DNA of 64,000 nucleotides. Origin: Bacillus sp. AFS059628. Its GTDB lineage: Bacteria; Bacillota; Bacilli; Bacillales; Bacillaceae_G. The position numbers and the translations under genes are program-made. Positions 60,291 through 64,000 of this stretch are shown here, in pieces; positions within the stretch are counted from its first letter, which is position 1; every line of letters starts with the position of its first letter. The notes under the pieces are model-generated. The model made no database searches. It saw only the letters and a list, made by a program, of their open reading frames with translations, and was not told the origin of the DNA. The DNA is taken from NCBI RefSeq assembly GCF_002571225.1, contig NZ_NVEC01000003.1:16945-80944 (forward strand), in the 5' to 3' direction.

Positions 60291-61404
60291 GTTCTTGTGT
60301 TTCTTTTTCTTTTTCTTTTTCTCGTTCAGCAGCCATTTCAGCAGCAATTACGTCGATTTCTTTTTTTAGTTCTTCTACCATTATTTCTTCTGGGACTTTA
60401 CGAACGACTTGCCCTTTACGGAATAATAGTCCTTCTCCACGTGCGCCGGCAATGCCGATATCAGCTTCACGAGCTTCACCAGGACCATTTACAGCGCAGC
60501 CAAGTACTGCAACTTTAATTGGTACTTGTAGTGTAGAGATATATTCTTCCACTTCATTAGCGATACTAATTAAATCAATTTCAATACGACCGCAAGTTGG
60601 ACAAGAAATAAGTGTTGCTGCATTAGATGCAAGACCGAATGACTTTAATAGTTCACGCGCAACTTTTACTTCTTCAACTGGATCAGCACTTAATGAAATA
60701 CGTAGTGTATTTCCGATGCCTTTACTTAAGATTGCTCCAAGACCAGCGGCACTTTTTACAGTTCCAGCAAATAACGTTCCAGATTCTGTAATACCTAAAT
60801 GTAATGGGTAATCAAAAGCACGTGCAGCTTTTTCGTATGCTTCAATTGCTAAGTTAACATCAGAGGCTTTCATAGATACGATAATATCATGGAAATCTAA
60901 GTCCTCTAAAATTTTAATGTGATGTAGGGCGCTCTCAACCATACCATCTGCAGTTGGGTATCCGTACTTTTCTAAAATGTGACGCTCTAATGAACCTGCG
61001 TTTACACCGATACGGATTGGAATACCGCGTTCTTTTGCTGCATTTACAACAGCTTCTACTTTATGGCGACGACCAATGTTACCTGGATTGATACGTACTT
61101 TATCAATGCCACCTTCAATTGCTTTTAAAGCAAGGCGATAATCAAAATGAATATCAGCAACAAGTGGAATGTTGATTTGTTTTTTAATATCAGCAATAGC
61201 ATTTGCTGCGCGTTCGTCTGGAACAGCAACACGCACGACTTGACAGCCAGCTTCTTCTAAACGTTTAATTTCAGCAACTGTTGCCTCAACATCATGTGTT
61301 TTTGTTGTTGTCATACTTTGTATAATTAATTCATTATTACCGCCAATTGTTAAATTACCGACTTTAACTGGACGTGTTTTTGTACGATGAGTCATTTCGT
61401 TCAC
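60286..61404 (-). CDS. ispG: 4-hydroxy-3-methylbut-2-en-1-yl diphosphate synthase
   Basis: The 372-residue enzyme reduces MEcPP to HMBPP in the MEP pathway. It has a TIM-barrel start ([16 protein letters not shown]) and the [4Fe-4S] cysteines in SCPTCGR and [13 protein letters not shown] at 61404 follows AAGGAGAG and matches the B. subtilis length; an ATG three codons later is the alternative. The C-terminal tail is glutamate/lysine-rich. Confidence 0.96.
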   Translation of the reverse strand: MNEMTHRTKTRPVKVGNLTIGGNNELIIQSMTTTKTHDVEATVAEIKRLEEAGCQVVRVAVPDERAANAIADIKKQINIPLVADIHFDYRLALKAIEGGIDKVRINPGNIGRRHKVEAVVNAAKERGIPIRIGVNAGSLERHILEKYGYPTADGMVESALHHIKILEDLDFHDIIVSMKASDVNLAIEAYEKAARAFDYPLHLGITESGTLFAGTVKSAAGLGAILSKGIGNTLRISLSADPVEEVKVARELLKSFGLASNAATLISCPTCGRIEIDLISIANEVEEYISTLQVPIKVAVLGCAVNGPGEAREADIGIAGARGEGLLFRKGQVVRKVPEEIMVEELKKEIDVIAAEMAAEREKEKEKETQEQ

Positions 61405-61559
61405 GAATAGATCGCTCTCCTTATAAAAGAAGTTTCTTATTTAGTCCCTTATATCAATGAAAGTATACGTGATACAGGGCTATAGAAACCGAAGTGCTCG
61501 GTTTCACTTTTACTATTGTATCAGCGCCTTTATGTAATTGACAAGGATTAAGTGATTGC

Positions 61560-61925
61560 TTATTGATATAACGGGAATTTATAAGACTTTCCAAGTTGTA
61601 TTTTTGTAGCAGATGTATTTTTATTTAATTGTTTAAAATCATCAATTACTTTTTCGATAGAAGGAATTTTCTTCTTATTAATCGCTTCTGTAATGGAAAG
61701 AACCGTATCACCTGTTTTGACTTCGATTGTTTTATAAGTGACATCTGTTTCTTTTTCCGCTTTGTTCTCTTTCTTTTGTTTCGTATCTGTACTTTCTTTT
61801 TTTATCGTTTCGGCCGCATTTGTCTTTTTATATGAACTTAACATCGGTAAAGTGCCGATTTTTATATCGTAATAAAATATATAACCAAGAACAAGCACGA
61901 ATAAGAATATACCTAATCTTTTCAT
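61560..61925 (-). CDS. yqfZ: LysM-domain membrane-anchored protein (YqfZ-like)
   Basis: The 121-residue protein has an N-terminal signal anchor (LGIFLFVLVLGYIFYYD), a lysine/glutamate-rich linker and a C-terminal LysM-like domain (YKTIEVKTGDTVLSITEAIN ... IQLGKSYKFPLY). It probably contacts peptidoglycan. ATG at 61925 after AAAGGAGTG. It lies next to ispG, as yqfZ does in B. subtilis. Confidence 0.82.
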   Translation of the reverse strand: MKRLGIFLFVLVLGYIFYYDIKIGTLPMLSSYKKTNAAETIKKESTDTKQKKENKAEKETDVTYKTIEVKTGDTVLSITEAINKKKIPSIEKVIDDFKQLNKNTSATKIQLGKSYKFPLYQ

Positions 61926-61965
61926 ATTCTTCACTCCTTTGCTAGGAATATATGCTTGTCCAAAA

Positions 61966-61991
61966 AAAAAATGCCTATTTAGGCATTTTTT
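61966..61991 (-). terminator. terminator of the DUF1189 gene
   Basis: AAAAATGCCTA / TAGGCATTTTT, 11-bp perfect stem with loop TT, overlapping the gene 3' end. Confidence 0.8.
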
Positions 61992-62743
61992 TCGTTCGGT
62001 TTTGGAACTTCTTTAATAGTTAAGTATAGGACAATTAAAACAACTGCGATATAAATGAATGTTGAACCAGGTACAACGATTTTGAATAAATCCATAATCA
62101 TAAAGAAGATTGTTGGAATTGTGTAGCTGTAAGCAGTTAACGTCCATACTTGCTTATAAGATAATTTACGTTGACCACTCATAGCAGAACCGATAAACGC
62201 AAGTAAAGTAATTCCTAAGAAAGTAATAAACAGTTGGAATAGGTATACTAACACGCCAATAACTGCTAATAAAATTGGATAAATACTATCGAATACAGAA
62301 ATAAAATCTTGCAAATCTTTCTTCTCAAGAGATGTCCCTAATAAATCATTGTAGGAGTATGTTTGTGTTTGACCATTTCCCATAGAAACTACTTTATCTT
62401 TTAAAATAAATAAACCAGTTTTATTCTGATATTTTTCTATATCTGTTGTGTTTGGGTCAAATACGAAAAGGGCATCTCCCTCTTCTTTTTGAACAGGTTG
62501 CTCAATATCAGCTTTTAGTTCACCATTTTCGATTTTAAAATCAGGTAAATCTTTTTCAATTGCTTGATTTACCATAGTAACACTATCTTGGATAAAGCTA
62601 CCGTAAAAGAATGTTCTTGGAATAGTAGTGATTAGACAAAGTAGCATAATATACAAAATGGTTTTTCCGATTTTTTGAAAACGGAATAACGCCATATCTT
62701 TAGGCGAATATACGCTTTTGGCTAATTGGGTAAATATGGACAT
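61979..62743 (-). CDS. DUF1189 family membrane protein
   Basis: The 254-residue protein starts MSIFTQLAKSVYSPKDMALF, typical of DUF1189, and has a first span near residues 30-48, a periplasm-side domain (FDPNTTDIEKYQNKTGLFIL), and about four spans in the C-terminal half. Function is unknown. ATG at 62743 after AAAGGAAGTG; the longer frame is rejected. Confidence 0.85.
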   Translation of the reverse strand: MSIFTQLAKSVYSPKDMALFRFQKIGKTILYIMLLCLITTIPRTFFYGSFIQDSVTMVNQAIEKDLPDFKIENGELKADIEQPVQKEEGDALFVFDPNTTDIEKYQNKTGLFILKDKVVSMGNGQTQTYSYNDLLGTSLEKKDLQDFISVFDSIYPILLAVIGVLVYLFQLFITFLGITLLAFIGSAMSGQRKLSYKQVWTLTAYSYTIPTIFFMIMDLFKIVVPGSTFIYIAVVLIVLYLTIKEVPKPNEKNA

Positions 62744-62985
62744 AGATTCACTTCCTTTATGTATGTATAAAATCATTGTAACGTAGGAATCTAAGGAATC
62801 TCAAGATATATTATATTTACATATAGTGGAGATAACTAAATTTCTTTTTATTAATTTTCTTCTTTTAAACGAGAAAAATACAATTGACACTTTTCTTTTT
62901 TATATGGTAAATTTATCTTACATTTCTTAAAGAATATATCCGATAGGAATTCCTTTATTTGATGTATTGTTACATACATAATTGT

Positions 62986-63059
62986 GGACCCTTAGCTCAG
63001 CTGGTTAGAGCAGACGGCTCATAACCGTCCGGTCGTAGGTTCGAGTCCTACAGGGTCCA
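62986..63059 (+). tRNA. tRNA with anticodon CAT, probably tRNA-Ile2 (lysidine)
   Basis: All arms pair: acceptor GGACCCT/AGGGTCC, D arm GCTC/GAGC, anticodon stem GACGG/CCGTC with loop CTCATAA (anticodon 63020-63022), and T arm GTAGG-TTCGAGT-CCTAC. CCA is not encoded. CAT can mean Met or Ile2. The acceptor pairs C4-G69 and C5-G68 and U12-A23 are those used by TilS, and the sequence is close to the B. subtilis tRNA-Ile2 I recall, so Ile2 is favoured over elongator Met. Confidence 0.9.
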
Positions 63060-63091
63060 TATCCATTTCACATGTTTATTATGTCAGCAGG

Positions 63092-63120
63092 AAGCTTCCT
63101 TGTAGAAGGGAGCTTTTTTT
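63092..63120 (+). terminator. terminator of the tRNA
   Basis: AAGCTTCCTT / AAGGGAGCTT (10 bp, one wobble) with loop GTAG, then TTTTT. Confidence 0.8.
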
Positions 63121-63201
63121 ACGGAATATATGAGCATTTTAATTGAAAAGAAGTGGGAATTTTGCTACTTTAATGATAGCAAGACAATGTGATTTATTTG
63201 T

Positions 63202-63254
63202 TTGCACCCTATGGCAATTAGGGTAGAATGAAGTTGTATGTCACTTAAGTGGCA
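63202..63254 (+). promoter_or_regulatory. promoter and dyads upstream of sodA
   Basis: TTGCAC (63202-63207) and TAGAAT (63224-63229) are 16 bp apart. Two inverted repeats are seen: ACCCTA / TAGGGT (63206-63224) within the promoter and TGTCACTT / AAGTGGCA (63239-63254) in the leader. They may be operator sites. Confidence 0.5.
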
Positions 63255-63280
63255 ATACATAAACTGGGAGGAATATAACA

Positions 63281-63892
63281 ATGGCAAAACACGAATTACC
63301 AAATTTATCTTATGCGTATGATGCTTTAGAGCCTCACTTTGACAAAGAAACAATGAACATCCATCATACAAAACATCATAACACGTACATCACAAACTTA
63401 AACGCTGCTTTAGAAGGTCATGCAGAATTAGCTGACAAAAGCGTAGAAGAATTAGTTGCAAACTTAAACGAAGTACCAGAAGCAATCCGTACAGCAGTAC
63501 GTAACAATGGTGGCGGACATGCTAACCATACATTCTTCTGGACAATCTTATCTCCAAACGGCGGCGGACAACCAGTAGGCGAACTTGCAACTGCAATTGA
63601 AGCGAAATTCGGTAGCTTCGATGCATTCAAAGAAGAATTCGCAAAAGCTGGCGCAACTCGTTTCGGTTCTGGTTGGGCTTGGTTAGTAGTAAATAATGGT
63701 GAGTTAGAAGTAACAAGCACACCAAACCAAGATTCTCCTCTAACTGAAGGTAAAACTCCAGTTATCGGTTTAGATGTTTGGGAGCATGCTTACTACTTAA
63801 ATTACCAAAACCGACGTCCAGACTACATCGGTGCATTCTGGAACGTTGTAGATTGGAACGCTGCTGAAAAACGTTACCAAGAAGCAAAATAA
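63281..63892 (+). CDS. sodA: superoxide dismutase [Mn]
   Basis: The 203-residue enzyme converts superoxide to peroxide and oxygen. Metal ligands are in NIHHTKHH (His28), NHTFFW (second His), and DVWEHAYY (Asp and His). The glycine-rich [10 protein letters not shown] and GSGWAWLV segments favour manganese. ATG after GGGAGG; strong codon bias fits high expression. Confidence 0.97.
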   Translation: MAKHELPNLSYAYDALEPHFDKETMNIHHTKHHNTYITNLNAALEGHAELADKSVEELVANLNEVPEAIRTAVRNNGGGHANHTFFWTILSPNGGGQPVGELATAIEAKFGSFDAFKEEFAKAGATRFGSGWAWLVVNNGELEVTSTPNQDSPLTEGKTPVIGLDVWEHAYYLNYQNRRPDYIGAFWNVVDWNAAEKRYQEAK

Positions 63893-63907
63893 TTGTAATA
63901 ACGATAG

Positions 63908-63938
63908 AAAAAGCTAGGAGAATGCTCCTAGCTTTTTT
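63908..63938 (+). terminator. terminator of sodA
   Basis: AAAAAGCTAGGAG / CTCCTAGCTTTTT, 13-bp perfect stem with loop AATG. The remaining 60 bp end in AAAGGAG, the ribosome binding site of a gene outside the window. Confidence 0.87.
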
Positions 63939-64000
63939 CTGTACTTTCCTTTTACATAATTGGGCTTGTCTTTGGAAGACTAGAACATGAAGTAAAGGAG

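Overview
The window is a stretch of low-GC Firmicute chromosome that I place in the Bacillus cereus group (B. cereus sensu lato). Three things point there: protein content and gene order match the B. subtilis yqe-yqf region almost gene for gene; short dispersed repeats with TTTAT ends look like the group-specific bcr1 element; and a VrrA/YqfQ gene carries a 12-bp tandem repeat. Species cannot be fixed from this sequence alone. Comparisons with B. subtilis below rest on remembered gene order and families, not on a search.

Layout. 0-7 kb is an accessory-like start: a lipoprotein alpha/beta hydrolase, a GNAT acetyltransferase, a secreted alkaline phosphatase behind Pho-box-like repeats, a small lipoprotein, a small alarmone synthetase (YwaC/RelP type), a Zur-box-controlled but frameshifted L33 gene (rpmGC-like), and two orphan genes. 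7-9.1 kb holds an uninterrupted sigK, psd and the checkpoint gene sda, with a DnaA-box cluster upstream of sda. 9.3-14.5 kb is the yqeG-yqeH-aroE-yhbY-nadD-yqeK-rsfS-yqeM operon. 14.7-19.3 kb is the competence locus (comER divergent from comEA-comEB-comEC) plus yqzM. 19.7-24.7 kb has holA, rpsT, gpr, yqxA and lepA. 24.8-34.7 kb has an HxlR regulator, hemW, and the CIRCE-controlled hrcA-grpE-dnaK-dnaJ heat-shock operon running into prmA-rsmE-mtaB. 35-44 kb has rpsU-yqeY, yqfC-yqfD-phoH-pgpH-ybeY-dgkA-cdd-era, yqzL and recO. 44-52 kb has ccpN-yqfL, a decayed yqxD, dnaG-sigA, cccA and trmK-yqfO. 52-64 kb has ispH, vrrA, cshB, nfo, a DUF2624 gene, a YitT-family gene, the Zur-controlled znuC-znuB-zur operon, ispG, a LysM protein, a DUF1189 protein, a tRNA with CAT anticodon, and sodA.

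The genes are mainly core housekeeping: ribosome assembly (yqeH, rsfS, yhbY, era, ybeY, lepA, rsmE, prmA), replication and transcription (dnaG, sigA, holA), protein folding, isoprenoid synthesis (ispG, ispH), sporulation (sigK, gpr, yqfC, yqfD, sda), DNA uptake and zinc homeostasis. The zinc circuit spans the window: zur and its operator lie near 58-60 kb, and a second Zur operator at 5.08 kb controls the frameshifted L33 gene.

I saw no phage, insertion sequence with transposase, CRISPR array or defence island. The most interesting signals are: the Zur-controlled rpmG broken in an A-run; repeats that repeatedly share their ATAAA end with a stop codon; a probable non-canonical start codon in ccpN; a near-perfect 20-bp hairpin just before rsmE; a DnaA-box cluster at sda; a structured leader before holA; an overlooked yqxD relic; and the absence of spoIIP and glyQS from their usual places.
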